DNA of 19,556 nt from DATAES01 sp036257895 (GTDB lineage Bacteria; Actinomycetota; Acidimicrobiia; Acidimicrobiales; JACDCH01), in NCBI GenBank assembly GCA_036257895.1, contig DATAES010000157.1, positions 1-19,556 on the forward strand, read 5' to 3'. Positions 1 through 6,487 of the stretch are shown piece after piece. The notes below the pieces were generated by a model. That model saw only the letters and a list, made by a program, of their open reading frames with translations. It was not told the DNA's origin and searched no databases. Each line of letters opens with the position of its first letter. The stretch's first letter is position 1. Both the position numbers and the translations under genes were made by a program.

Positions 1-1002
1 ACGCCGTGGAACTACCCGCTGCACCAGATCGCGGCCAAGGTCGCCTATGCGATGGCCGCGGGCTGCACAGTCGTCCTGAAGCCGAGCGAGATCGCGCCGC
101 TCGATGCGTACGTGCTCGCCGAGGTGATCCACGACGCCGGCCTTCCCGGAGGCGTGTTCAACCTCGTGACCGGCACTGGTCCCGCGGTGGGCGAAGCGAT
201 CGCCACGCACCCCGACGTCGACATGGTGTCGTTCACCGGCTCCACTCGCGCGGGCAAGCGCGTGGCCGAAGTTGCATCGCAAACGCTCAAGCGAGTCGCA
301 CTCGAGCTCGGCGGCAAGTCAGCCAACATCCTGCTCGACGACCTCGACGACGAGAAGTTCGAAAAGGCTGTGCGCGACGGCATCGGCAAGGCCTATCTCA
401 ACTCGGGCCAGACCTGTACCGCGCTGACGCGCATGCTCGTTCCGCAGTCCAAGTTGGCGGATGCGGAGCGCATCGCGGCCGACGAGGTCGAGACCAAGTT
501 CCAGCCGTCCGATCCGTTCGCCGACGGCGCGATGCTCGGACCGCTGTCGTCGCTGGCGCAGGTCGAGCGCGTGACCAACTACATCCAGAAGGGCATCGAC
601 GAGGGCGCCAAGCTCGTCACCGGTGGGACGGGTAGTCCCGAAGGGCTCGAGCAGGGCTACTTCGTGAAGCCGACCGTGTTTTCGAACGTCAGCAACGAGA
701 TGACCATCGCCCGTGAGGAGATCTTCGGCCCGGTGCTGTCGATCATTCCGTACCGGGACGAGGAGGACGCGGTGCGCATCGCCAACGACACTCCGTACGG
801 GTTGTCCGGCGGGGTGTGGGCAGGGGACGACGAACGGGCGAAGAAGGTCGCCCGCCGGATCCGCACCGGTCAGATCGAGGTGAACGGCGGCGCGTTCAAC
901 ATGAACGCACCGTTCGGCGGCTACAAGCAGTCGGGCTACGGGCGGGAGTACGGCCAGTTCGGCTTCGAGGAATTCCTCGAGGTCAAGTCCATGCAGCTCT
1001 GA
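1..1002 (+). CDS. Aldehyde dehydrogenase family protein (5'-truncated by the window)
   Basis: This is the NAD(P)-dependent aldehyde dehydrogenase superfamily, which oxidises an aldehyde to a carboxylate in the cytosol. The gene is open from base 1 in frame 1, starting with TPWNYP, so the real start lies upstream. About 333 residues are visible, against roughly 470-500 for the family. Visible motifs, numbered from the window edge, are the cofactor-binding VVLKPSE (24-30), FTGSTRAGK (78-86), catalytic Glu102 in ELGGKS, nucleophilic Cys139 in GQTC, and EEIFGPV further on. These residues indicate an active enzyme. The substrate cannot be read from the sequence. The next gene (mdh) follows after 84 nt that hold a strong hairpin and a separate promoter, so the two are probably separate transcription units. 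Confidence 0.95.
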   Translation, partial: TPWNYPLHQIAAKVAYAMAAGCTVVLKPSEIAPLDAYVLAEVIHDAGLPGGVFNLVTGTGPAVGEAIATHPDVDMVSFTGSTRAGKRVAEVASQTLKRVALELGGKSANILLDDLDDEKFEKAVRDGIGKAYLNSGQTCTALTRMLVPQSKLADAERIAADEVETKFQPSDPFADGAMLGPLSSLAQVERVTNYIQKGIDEGAKLVTGGTGSPEGLEQGYFVKPTVFSNVSNEMTIAREEIFGPVLSIIPYRDEEDAVRIANDTPYGLSGGVWAGDDERAKKVARRIRTGQIEVNGGAFNMNAPFGGYKQSGYGREYGQFGFEEFLEVKSMQL

Positions 1003-1008
1003 TCTGCG

Positions 1009-1055
1009 ACGCCCGGGCGTCTGGCTACCCACGCGGTAGTGAGACGCCCGGGCGT
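1009..1055 (+). terminator. Strong stem-loop after the aldehyde dehydrogenase gene
   Basis: A perfect 14-bp outer stem is formed by acgcccgggcgtct (1009-1022) and its reverse complement (1042-1055). After a 2-nt internal loop on each side there is an inner 5-bp stem, ctacc (1025-1029) with ggtag (1035-1039), closing a 5-nt loop. It begins 7 nt after the stop codon. No T-run follows, which is common for actinobacterial terminators. Each outer arm is also nearly self-palindromic around cccggg. Terminator function is inferred from position and stability. Confidence 0.7.
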
Positions 1056-1074
1056 TCGTCACTGTGTCGTTGGA

Positions 1075-1080
1075 TAGGGT
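1075..1080 (+). promoter_or_regulatory. -10 box (TAGGGT) giving a leaderless mdh transcript
   Basis: TAGGGT fits the actinobacterial TAnnnT -10 consensus. It is followed by exactly six bases (cgcttc) and then the mdh ATG, so a -10 box at -12 to -7 would put +1 on the A of the start codon. No Shine-Dalgarno sequence is visible. No convincing -35 box is seen, since that position falls at the edge of the upstream hairpin. The same arrangement recurs at four other genes in the window. Confidence 0.6.
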
Positions 1081-1086
1081 CGCTTC

Positions 1087-2076
1087 ATGAACGAACCCGT
1101 CCGTGTCGCGGTCACCGGGGCCGCGGGTCAGATCGGCTACAGCCTCCTGTTCCGCATCGCCAGCGGAGGCATGCTCGGTCCTGAGCAGCCGGTGATCCTG
1201 CAGCTGCTCGAGATCACGCCCGCCCTCGGCGCGCTCCAGGGCGTGTGCATGGAGCTCGAGGACTGTGCCTTTCCGTTGCTGCACGGGATGGTCCCGACGG
1301 ACGACGCCGATACAGCCTTCGGAGACGTCGACATCGCGCTGCTCGTCGGCGCGATGCCGCGCAAGGAGGGGATGGAGCGGTCGGACCTTTTGAGCGCCAA
1401 CGGTGGCATCTTCAAGCCACAGGGCGAGGCGTTGTCACGGTCTGCAAAGCGCGACGTGAAGGTGCTCGTCGTCGGCAATCCAGCGAACACCAACTGCCTC
1501 ATCGCGCAACAGAACGCCAAGGATCTCGACCCTCGACAGTTCACGGCCATGACTCGGCTCGATCACAACCGAGCGGTCGGACAACTCGCTGCCAAGGCAG
1601 ACGCGCACACCACGGATGTCACGCGCATGACGATCTGGGGCAACCACTCGGCGACGCAGTATCCCGACGTGTTCCACGCGCGAGTCGGCGGCAAGTCTGC
1701 CCTCGACGCGGTGGGCAACGACCAGGCCTGGCTCGAGAACGACTTCATCCCGACGGTGCAACAGCGCGGCGCCGCCATCATCAAGGCGCGCGGGCTCTCG
1801 TCCGCTGCGTCAGCCGCCAACGCCGCGGTCGACCACGTGCGCACTTGGGTGCGGGGCACGGCCGATGGCGACTGGACGTCGATGGCGATCGTGAGCGACG
1901 GCAGCTACGGCGTTGCCGACGGATTGCTCTCCTCGTTCCCGTGCACGTGCTCGGGGGGCGACTACGAGATCGTCCAAGGTCTCGACGTCGACGATTTCAG
2001 CCGCGGCCGCATCGACAAGAGCGTCGCAGAGCTCAGCGAGGAACGAGACGCCGTGAAGGAGCTCGGCCTGATCTGA
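1087..2076 (+). CDS. mdh: Malate dehydrogenase
   Basis: It interconverts malate and oxaloacetate with a nicotinamide cofactor in the TCA cycle, in the cytosol. The 329 residues match the full length of the group of malate dehydrogenases that have longer loops (about 327-330 aa). Visible features are the dinucleotide-binding GxxGxxG at residues 11-17, an acidic residue Glu42 at the end of beta-strand 2 (LLEIT), which favours NAD over NADP, substrate arginines Arg92 and Arg98 in PRKEGMERSD, NPANTN (131-136), catalytic Asp159 and Arg162 in RLDHNRA, and catalytic His187 in WGNHSATQYPD. The ATG at 1087 is chosen because the TAGGGT box sits 6 nt before it. The gene stands alone, with a hairpin on each side. 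The succinate dehydrogenase operon of the same cycle lies about 8 kb away. Confidence 0.97.
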   Translation: MNEPVRVAVTGAAGQIGYSLLFRIASGGMLGPEQPVILQLLEITPALGALQGVCMELEDCAFPLLHGMVPTDDADTAFGDVDIALLVGAMPRKEGMERSDLLSANGGIFKPQGEALSRSAKRDVKVLVVGNPANTNCLIAQQNAKDLDPRQFTAMTRLDHNRAVGQLAAKADAHTTDVTRMTIWGNHSATQYPDVFHARVGGKSALDAVGNDQAWLENDFIPTVQQRGAAIIKARGLSSAASAANAAVDHVRTWVRGTADGDWTSMAIVSDGSYGVADGLLSSFPCTCSGGDYEIVQGLDVDDFSRGRIDKSVAELSEERDAVKELGLI

Positions 2077-2093
2077 AGCCTCGCCAGCGTGGT

Positions 2094-2142
2094 GTTTGTG
2101 CGGTTCTAACGCGCGCAATGCGCGCGTTAGAACCGCACAAAC
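2094..2142. repeat. Near-perfect 49-bp palindrome between convergent genes
   Basis: Arms of 24 nt at 2094-2117 and 2119-2142 are exact reverse complements around a single central A (2118). The inner part of the left arm reads tgcggttctaacgcgcgca. It fills most of the 68-nt gap between the mdh stop and the glycosylase stop, ending 2 nt before the latter, so either transcript would fold into a hairpin of about 23 bp with a 3-nt loop. A bidirectional terminator is the simplest reading, but no T-run flanks it on either side. It could also be a member of a dispersed repeat family. No second copy is visible in this window. Confidence 0.75.
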
Positions 2143-2144
2143 GG

Positions 2145-2987
2145 TCACTTGAGAAACTTCGAGGTCGTGTTGTCGGCGAGGATCTTGCCGTTGGTCTGGC
2201 AGGTGGGGCAGTAGTCGATCGTGTACGACCGGTACTCGACCGCTCGGATCTCGTCGCCGCACACCGGACACGTTTCGCCTTCGCGGTGGTGCACTGAACC
2301 CGGTCGGTCGGCCGACGAGCTCATGTCGTTGCGACCTCGCTCGTATGCGAGCGACTCGTCCAGGCATGCGTGGATCGCGTCGACGAGCGTGGCCGCGTCG
2401 TCGGCGTCGAGCTTGCCGGTCGCCGCGTACGGCGAGAGCTTGGCTCGATGGCAGATCTCGTTCGCGAGACGGCGACCGAGTCCGGCGACGTTGTGTTGGT
2501 CGCGCAACCAACCGTGCAATCGCATCGGGTTCTCGTGCAGGAGCTTCAGGAGGATCACGGGATCGACGTCGTCCGCCTCGGGTCCGAGGCCGTCGATCGG
2601 CGGTTGGGTCTCCGGATCGCCCGCGACCGCCCACACGCCCGCCCGCCGCTCCGACCCCGCCTCGGTCAACAGCAGTGACCGTCCGTCGACGAAGGTCCAA
2701 CGACCGACGCCGGTCTTCGGTTTGGCCGGCTGTTTGCCGGCCGCCTCCTCCTTCAGCCGGCCGCCCTGCATCAAGTGCACGACGAAGGTCAGTTCCTCGA
2801 AGTCGAGCAGCAAGTGCTTGCCGCGGCGACCGACCGACACGAGCGGTTTGCCGTGCGCGTCGGACGCAGGCGGCACCGCGGTCTTCAGCGCAGTGAAGGT
2901 GAGCGGCGTGAATCGCTCGAGCGTGTTGCCGGCGTACCGCTCGTCGAGACGTTCGGCGTGCGCTTGCAGTTCCGGCAACTCGGGCAT
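2145..2987 (-). CDS. Fpg/Nei-family DNA glycosylase
   Basis: This family removes oxidised bases from DNA and cuts the abasic site by beta/delta-elimination during base excision repair. The start at 2987 is fixed by the N-terminal MPELPE: after Met removal, Pro2 is the Schiff-base nucleophile and Glu3 the general acid. Longer in-frame starts up to 3113 would bury it. The 280 residues contain Lys57 (GRRGKH), a helix-two-turn-helix region (LRDQHNVAGLGRRLANE, about 161-177), and a C-terminal zinc finger with Cys240/243 and Cys260/263 and Arg253. In most Fpg/Nei proteins the helix-two-turn-helix loop reads GxGN, whereas here Arg172 takes the Asn position. The order of HLMQGGRL also differs from the usual HLGMxGxL. 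Base specificity (8-oxoG or oxidised pyrimidines) cannot be decided. It lies 4 nt after the SCP2-like gene, so the two are probably cotranscribed. Confidence 0.93.
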   Translation of the reverse strand: MPELPELQAHAERLDERYAGNTLERFTPLTFTALKTAVPPASDAHGKPLVSVGRRGKHLLLDFEELTFVVHLMQGGRLKEEAAGKQPAKPKTGVGRWTFVDGRSLLLTEAGSERRAGVWAVAGDPETQPPIDGLGPEADDVDPVILLKLLHENPMRLHGWLRDQHNVAGLGRRLANEICHRAKLSPYAATGKLDADDAATLVDAIHACLDESLAYERGRNDMSSSADRPGSVHHREGETCPVCGDEIRAVEYRSYTIDYCPTCQTNGKILADNTTSKFLK

Positions 2988-2991
2988 GCGC

Positions 2992-3381
2992 TCAGTATGA
3001 GGTCTCGGATCGCAATCCGGCGAGCGCATCCTCGATCTCGCCGAAGGCACGGCTCTGCTCCACGAGTCGGGGAAGGTCGCCGTGGACCTTGATCCGTCCG
3101 GTGATGAATGCACTCTGTGCCGACAGCTCGCCCCGACTGATGGCGGCTGCCGTGGCGTAGTCCTCGCTGAACACCACCGTCGGATCGGGCGCTTCGCCTT
3201 CGCGGATGCTCACTCCGTCGTCGGCGACACGGACGTGATAGGTGACGTCGCCGTCGACGCCACCACCGACGACGTGTTGCACCACGATGTCGACGCCCGC
3301 GGCGGCTCCTGGCCGCGACGCGCGTGCATCGATCGCCCGCTGCGCCGCCTCGAGCCATTCGGGCGACAGATAGCGAGGCAT
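2992..3381 (-). CDS. SCP2 sterol-binding domain protein
   Basis: This is a small soluble protein of 129 residues that looks like a single SCP2 (sterol carrier protein 2) domain, a fold that binds lipids, sterols or acyl-CoA in a hydrophobic tunnel. Supporting motifs are the N-terminal helix beginning PRYLSPEWLEAAQ, the beta-strand run with YHVRVADDGVSIREGEAPDPTV, FSEDYATAAAISRGELSAQ, and the C-terminal FITGRIKVHGDLPRLV, all in the usual order. No signal peptide or membrane segment is seen. The ligand is unknown. It is the first gene of a pair with the DNA glycosylase. The functional link to DNA repair is unclear and may only be shared transcription. A -10-like TAACGT lies 9 nt before the ATG, with no Shine-Dalgarno site. 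Confidence 0.88.
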   Translation of the reverse strand: MPRYLSPEWLEAAQRAIDARASRPGAAAGVDIVVQHVVGGGVDGDVTYHVRVADDGVSIREGEAPDPTVVFSEDYATAAAISRGELSAQSAFITGRIKVHGDLPRLVEQSRAFGEIEDALAGLRSETSY

Positions 3382-3390
3382 CGCCGAGTG

Positions 3391-3396
3391 ACGTTA
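3391..3396 (-). promoter_or_regulatory. -10 box for the SCP2/glycosylase pair, minus strand
   Basis: Read on the minus strand, TAACGT fits TAnnnT and is followed by 9 nt and then the ATG at 3381. The transcript would have a leader of about 3 nt or none. It shares bases 3395-3396 with the opposite-facing -10 box at 3395-3400, so the two promoters would compete for polymerase. Confidence 0.5.
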
Positions 3397-3400
3397 TCTT
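3395..3400 (+). promoter_or_regulatory. -10 box for the three-gene cassette
   Basis: TATCTT fits TAnnnT and stands 8 nt before the ATG at 3409, which predicts a nearly leaderless mRNA. No Shine-Dalgarno sequence is present. It overlaps by two bases the divergent minus-strand -10 box at 3391-3396. The whole divergent spacer is only 27 nt, so upstream promoter elements must lie inside the opposing coding sequences. Confidence 0.5.
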
Positions 3401-3408
3401 CGCCGCCC

Positions 3409-3756
3409 ATGCGGATCGTCGGTCGCGGAGCCAAGGTGTTCCACGCGGCACCTGTGCGCGGACGGTGGAAGCCGCTCGAAGGACCAGACGAAGTCCTCGA
3501 GCTGATGGCAACCGGAGCGGAGGGCGTTCTCGCCCTCGTGCGTGATGCCGGCGCTACGTTCCTGGCGCCGGTCTACCACGAGCTCACCGGGATCGTCTGC
3601 ACGACTGGGACGCCGCGCAGCCACATCGGCATCGTGAGCCGCGAGTTCCAGGTGCCGTGCGCGATGGGGTGCGTGTTCGAGGAGGCAGAACCCGAGGAAG
3701 GCACCGAGGTCGAGCTCGACTGCTCGGGTGACAAGGCGATCGTGCGCGCGCCGTGA
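3409..3756 (+). CDS. Stand-alone PEP-utilising-enzyme mobile (phosphohistidine swivel) domain
   Basis: The 115 residues match only the swivelling phosphohistidine domain of PEP synthase, pyruvate phosphate dikinase and rifampin phosphotransferase. That domain carries a phosphoryl group on His between an ATP-grasp site and a second active site. The key segment is GTPRSHIGIVSREFQVPCAMG (67-87), with His72 in the position of the phosphorylated histidine and the usual SRE-x3-PxxxG after it. Before it come AEGVLALVRDAGATFLAPV (38-56) and TGIV, as in the family. No ATP-grasp or PEP-binding domain is present here or elsewhere in the window. The ATG at 3409 is preferred over an upstream in-frame start at 3082, because the extra residues would come from DNA antisense to the SCP2 gene. 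It overlaps the next gene by GTGA, so the two are translationally coupled. Confidence 0.85.
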   Translation: MRIVGRGAKVFHAAPVRGRWKPLEGPDEVLELMATGAEGVLALVRDAGATFLAPVYHELTGIVCTTGTPRSHIGIVSREFQVPCAMGCVFEEAEPEEGTEVELDCSGDKAIVRAP

Positions 3757-4886
3757 ACGCCGGCCTGGGCGCCCACGAGCAGAAACAGCGCGCCAACGCG
3801 CTCATCGCGTACCACAGCCCGATCAGTAAGGCGCTGACCGCGGAACGCACTGCGCTCGAGTCGGCGCTCATCCCGGTGACTGCATACATCGTCGTCGCGT
3901 GTGCCGAGTCGTACCTGCGTTACGCCGACATGATGCGAACCATCGACGCCGCGCTCCCGGCCGAGGAGATCGGACGCCGCGCCCGCCGGCCGGGGTGCCA
4001 GATCGACTCGTGCTTCTTGTGGTCGATCGCCAACTTCCCTCTGGTCGGGCGAAACGTCTTTGCGATGCTCGATCCGTCGCTCGACACGCCGGACCGGATG
4101 TACACGATCCTCGACTTCTGGGAGCGTGCCGCGCTCGCCTATCGCGGCGACGGTACGCGGCAGGCGTGGGACACCGGCACGGCCACTCCGTACGGCGACG
4201 ACGTGCATCACGCCTTGCTCGCGGGTGTCGCGTCGGTTGATGACGAGCAGCGCGCTCTGATCAAGCGATTCAACGCGACGCTCGTCACGTATCTCTTCCT
4301 GCTCTATTTCGACACGCGTGCTGGTTACTGCGACACCGGTCCCTATGCCGTACCAGGCCATCCGAACCGCAAGTTGCTCGTGCGCGACTTCTACCGGCTC
4401 GCGCAGAGCGACTTCTCGTGGAGCGATGTCGCGAAGGACGTGCCGTACCAGAACCTCACCGCGGCGTTCGTCCTCGAGGACGTGGACTTCACCGTCACCG
4501 ATTTCGGCACGTCGAATCACGAGCCGATCGATTACCTCGATCACCTCGTCGGTTTTGCCCTGTTCACGACCGACGGTTGCGCGCCCGGCGAGCTACGACC
4601 CGTGGCACTCGACGAGATCGACGCCATCGTGTCTGCGGTACGCGGCGCGCAGTCGGAGCACTACCGCCGAATCGCCGCGATGGAGCGCGATGAGAAGATC
4701 CGGTGTGGCGCGTACGTGTACTTCACGTTCCTCCGGCCGTTCGCACAGGAGGCCGGCATCGAGGACGATCTCGACTGGAGCGTTCCGCGTGACCTGCCGG
4801 AGGTCGCGTATCAGTTGCTCTCCGCCATCGAAGGCGACAACGCTGCGGCGATGGACGACGGCGACTACTACGGGCCCATACCGTGA
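3753..4886 (+). CDS. Protein of unknown function, middle gene of the cassette
   Basis: I do not recognise this 377-residue protein. It starts with GTG inside the stop of the swivel-domain gene and ends in a GTGA overlap with the next gene, so it is tightly coupled to both. The sequence looks soluble and mainly helical, with no signal peptide and no clear membrane span. It is rich in aromatic and acidic residues, for example FLWSIANFPLVGRNVFAML (88-106), DFWERAALAY (121-130) and TLVTYLFLLYFDTRAGYC (176-193). Cysteines at 50, 81, 87 and 193 show no metal-site spacing. The conserved-looking polar stretch DFGTSNHEPIDYLDHLVGF (250-268) could line an active site. Because a split phosphotransferase would need a substrate or nucleotide subunit, this protein is a candidate partner for the swivel domain, but no ATP-grasp motif is visible. 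Confidence 0.8.
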   Translation: MNAGLGAHEQKQRANALIAYHSPISKALTAERTALESALIPVTAYIVVACAESYLRYADMMRTIDAALPAEEIGRRARRPGCQIDSCFLWSIANFPLVGRNVFAMLDPSLDTPDRMYTILDFWERAALAYRGDGTRQAWDTGTATPYGDDVHHALLAGVASVDDEQRALIKRFNATLVTYLFLLYFDTRAGYCDTGPYAVPGHPNRKLLVRDFYRLAQSDFSWSDVAKDVPYQNLTAAFVLEDVDFTVTDFGTSNHEPIDYLDHLVGFALFTTDGCAPGELRPVALDEIDAIVSAVRGAQSEHYRRIAAMERDEKIRCGAYVYFTFLRPFAQEAGIEDDLDWSVPRDLPEVAYQLLSAIEGDNAAAMDDGDYYGPIP

Positions 4887-5788
4887 GCGAGATCGCACCG
4901 GAGGACGAGGGCCGCCACGAGCCCGGCGAGGAACCGTTGTGGGGCGAGTCGTGGTACTTCGACTTCTTCGACGACGACAGCTCAGTAGGTGGGTGGGTCC
5001 GGCTCGGCCTCTATCCGAATCTCCATGTGGCCTGGTACCACGCGTTCGTCGTCGGCCCGTCACGCCAGATCGTTGCCGTCTCCGACCTCGAGGTTCCGCC
5101 GCCGAGCGCTCCCGGCCTCGAGATCCGTACGCACGGCCTGTGGGCCGACCACACGTGCGAGACCCCGCTCGACCACTGGTCGATCGGCAACGAGGCATTC
5201 GGGCTCGGCGTGGACGCGCCCGCAGAGTTGTACACGGCCGTGCCCCGCGGTGATCGGGTCCCGCTCGGCATCGACCTCGAATGGGAAACAGACGGCACGC
5301 CGTACCACTACGGCGCGACCACTCGTTACGAGATCCCCTGCAAGGTGCACGGCGAGGTGTTGGTCGGCGACGAGCAGCTGACCATCGACGGTCACGGCCA
5401 GCGCGATCACTCGTGGGGGGTGCGCGACTGGTGGCAGTTCGGCTGGTGCTGGACCAGCGGGCGCCTCGATGACGGGACTCGCTTCCACGGATCCGACATC
5501 CGGATCCCGGGCGTCGACGTCGGCTTCGGCTACGTGCAAGGTGACGGTCCGATCACCACCACGAACGCCGTCTCCGCCGACGAGGACACGGACGGAGACG
5601 GGTTCCCCCAACGCGGCAGCGTGACCATCGGCGACCTGGCCCTCGAGATCGAACCGATCGCGTTCGGTCCTGCGCTTCTCACCTGGAACGGCAAGGTCAG
5701 CCGGTTTCCGAGAGCCATGTGCCGCTTCACGGCCGCGGATGGGCGAGCGGGCCTGGGCTGGACCGAATGGAACCAGCCCGTCACCTAG
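4883..5788 (+). CDS. Calycin/CrtC-like (DUF7064-type) protein with DHSWG motif
   Basis: This 301-residue soluble protein looks beta-rich. It carries GHGQRDHSWGVRDWW (170-184), the signature I associate with actinobacterial DUF7064/7065 proteins and with the distant CrtC/AttH/kievitone-hydratase lipocalin-like group. In that group an H/D-H-x-W-G motif lies in the barrel pocket and members act on or bind hydrophobic substrates. The order WYFDFF (24-29), WVRLGLYPN (38-46), WSIGNEAF (99-106), the DHSWG motif, then GxRFHGSDIRIPG agrees with this family. The assignment to the motif family is fairly firm. Any catalytic role (hydratase, isomerase or binding) is inference. It is the third gene of the cassette and starts at GTG overlapping the previous stop. 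Its own TAG stop forms the first three bases of the next gene's -10 box. Confidence 0.75.
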   Translation: MSEIAPEDEGRHEPGEEPLWGESWYFDFFDDDSSVGGWVRLGLYPNLHVAWYHAFVVGPSRQIVAVSDLEVPPPSAPGLEIRTHGLWADHTCETPLDHWSIGNEAFGLGVDAPAELYTAVPRGDRVPLGIDLEWETDGTPYHYGATTRYEIPCKVHGEVLVGDEQLTIDGHGQRDHSWGVRDWWQFGWCWTSGRLDDGTRFHGSDIRIPGVDVGFGYVQGDGPITTTNAVSADEDTDGDGFPQRGSVTIGDLALEIEPIAFGPALLTWNGKVSRFPRAMCRFTAADGRAGLGWTEWNQPVT

Positions 5789-5791
5789 CAT
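5786..5791 (+). promoter_or_regulatory. -10 box (TAGCAT) giving a leaderless DedA-family transcript
   Basis: TAGCAT is followed by exactly six bases (cgctcg) and the ATG at 5798, so +1 would be the start codon. The first three bases are also the stop codon of the preceding gene, so the promoter is embedded in the end of that gene. No Shine-Dalgarno site is seen. Confidence 0.55.
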
Positions 5792-5797
5792 CGCTCG

Positions 5798-6457
5798 ATG
5801 CTTTCGACCGTCCTGGCGGCCAGTCCCGTCGATCCGAAGAGCTTGCTGGAGACGTTCGGCGTGCTCGGGCTGTTCGGCATCGTGTTCGCCGAGACGGGTT
5901 TGATGGTCGGCTTCTTCTTGCCGGGTGATTCCTTGTTGGTGCTGGCCGGTCTCGTCGCGGCAGTGGGCTCGGAGTCGAAGCTCAATGTCGACGTGAACCT
6001 CTGGGTCCTCCTCGTCGGCCTTTTCATCGCTGCTGTGATCGGCGCGCAGACCGGCTACTTCATCGGGCTGAAGGCGGGCCCGGCGCTCTTCCGCCGTCCT
6101 GACTCCCGCCTGTTCAAACGGGAATACGTCGACAAGGCCGAGCACTATTTCAACCGCTACGGACCGAAGACGATCGTCATCGCGCGGTTCATTCCCATCG
6201 TCAGGACGTTCGCCAACCCGATCGCGGGGGTGGCGCAGATGCCGGTGCGTTCGTTCACGATCTTCAACATCGTGGGTGCGGCACTGTGGACGGTCGGTGT
6301 GACGATGATCGGCTTCGTGCTCGGCAAGACGATCCCCGGCGCCGAGGATCATCTGCTCGTCATCGAGGCGATCATCATCGGGTTGTCGCTCGTCCCGATC
6401 GCGGTCGAGGTCGTACGTAGTCGGCGTGAGCGCGCGAAGACCGACGTGACCGCCTGA
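5798..6457 (+). CDS. DedA/VTT-family membrane protein
   Basis: DedA proteins are polytopic inner-membrane proteins. Bacterial members have been linked to flipping of undecaprenyl phosphate or phospholipid and to membrane homeostasis. The 219 residues show ETGLMVGFFLPGDSLL (32-47), with Glu32 and Asp44 in the re-entrant loop, and ARFIPIVRTFANPIAG (129-144), with Arg130, Arg136 and Pro141, which are the two hallmark motifs. Hydrophobic stretches lie at about 21-56, 67-92, 152-178 and 187-205. The length is typical. The C-terminus ends in a basic tail, SRRERAKTD. It has its own promoter and starts 9 nt after the cassette, so it may be transcribed both by read-through and on its own. The specific lipid cannot be named. 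Confidence 0.93.
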   Translation: MLSTVLAASPVDPKSLLETFGVLGLFGIVFAETGLMVGFFLPGDSLLVLAGLVAAVGSESKLNVDVNLWVLLVGLFIAAVIGAQTGYFIGLKAGPALFRRPDSRLFKREYVDKAEHYFNRYGPKTIVIARFIPIVRTFANPIAGVAQMPVRSFTIFNIVGAALWTVGVTMIGFVLGKTIPGAEDHLLVIEAIIIGLSLVPIAVEVVRSRRERAKTDVTA

Positions 6458-6472
6458 GAAACAGCCGCGTCG

Positions 6473-6478
6473 TAATGT
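6473..6478 (+). promoter_or_regulatory. Possible -10 box before the Ser/Lys-linker membrane protein
   Basis: TAATGT matches TAnnnT and lies 9 nt upstream of the ATG at 6488, in the 30-nt gap after the DedA-family stop codon. It predicts a leader of about 3 nt. No Shine-Dalgarno site is visible, which supports a leaderless or near-leaderless start. Confidence 0.4.
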
Positions 6479-6487
6479 GTGCGGCTC

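Noticed and set aside
2988..3113. Upstream extension of the DNA glycosylase to an ATG at 3113
   Set aside because: The catalytic Pro must be residue 2 after the initiator Met, so the start has to be 2987. The extension overlaps the SCP2 gene in another frame.
3082..3408. Upstream extension of the phosphohistidine-domain gene to 3082
   Set aside because: The extra 109 residues come from DNA antisense to the SCP2 gene and match nothing. The -10 box and the domain boundary both favour 3409.
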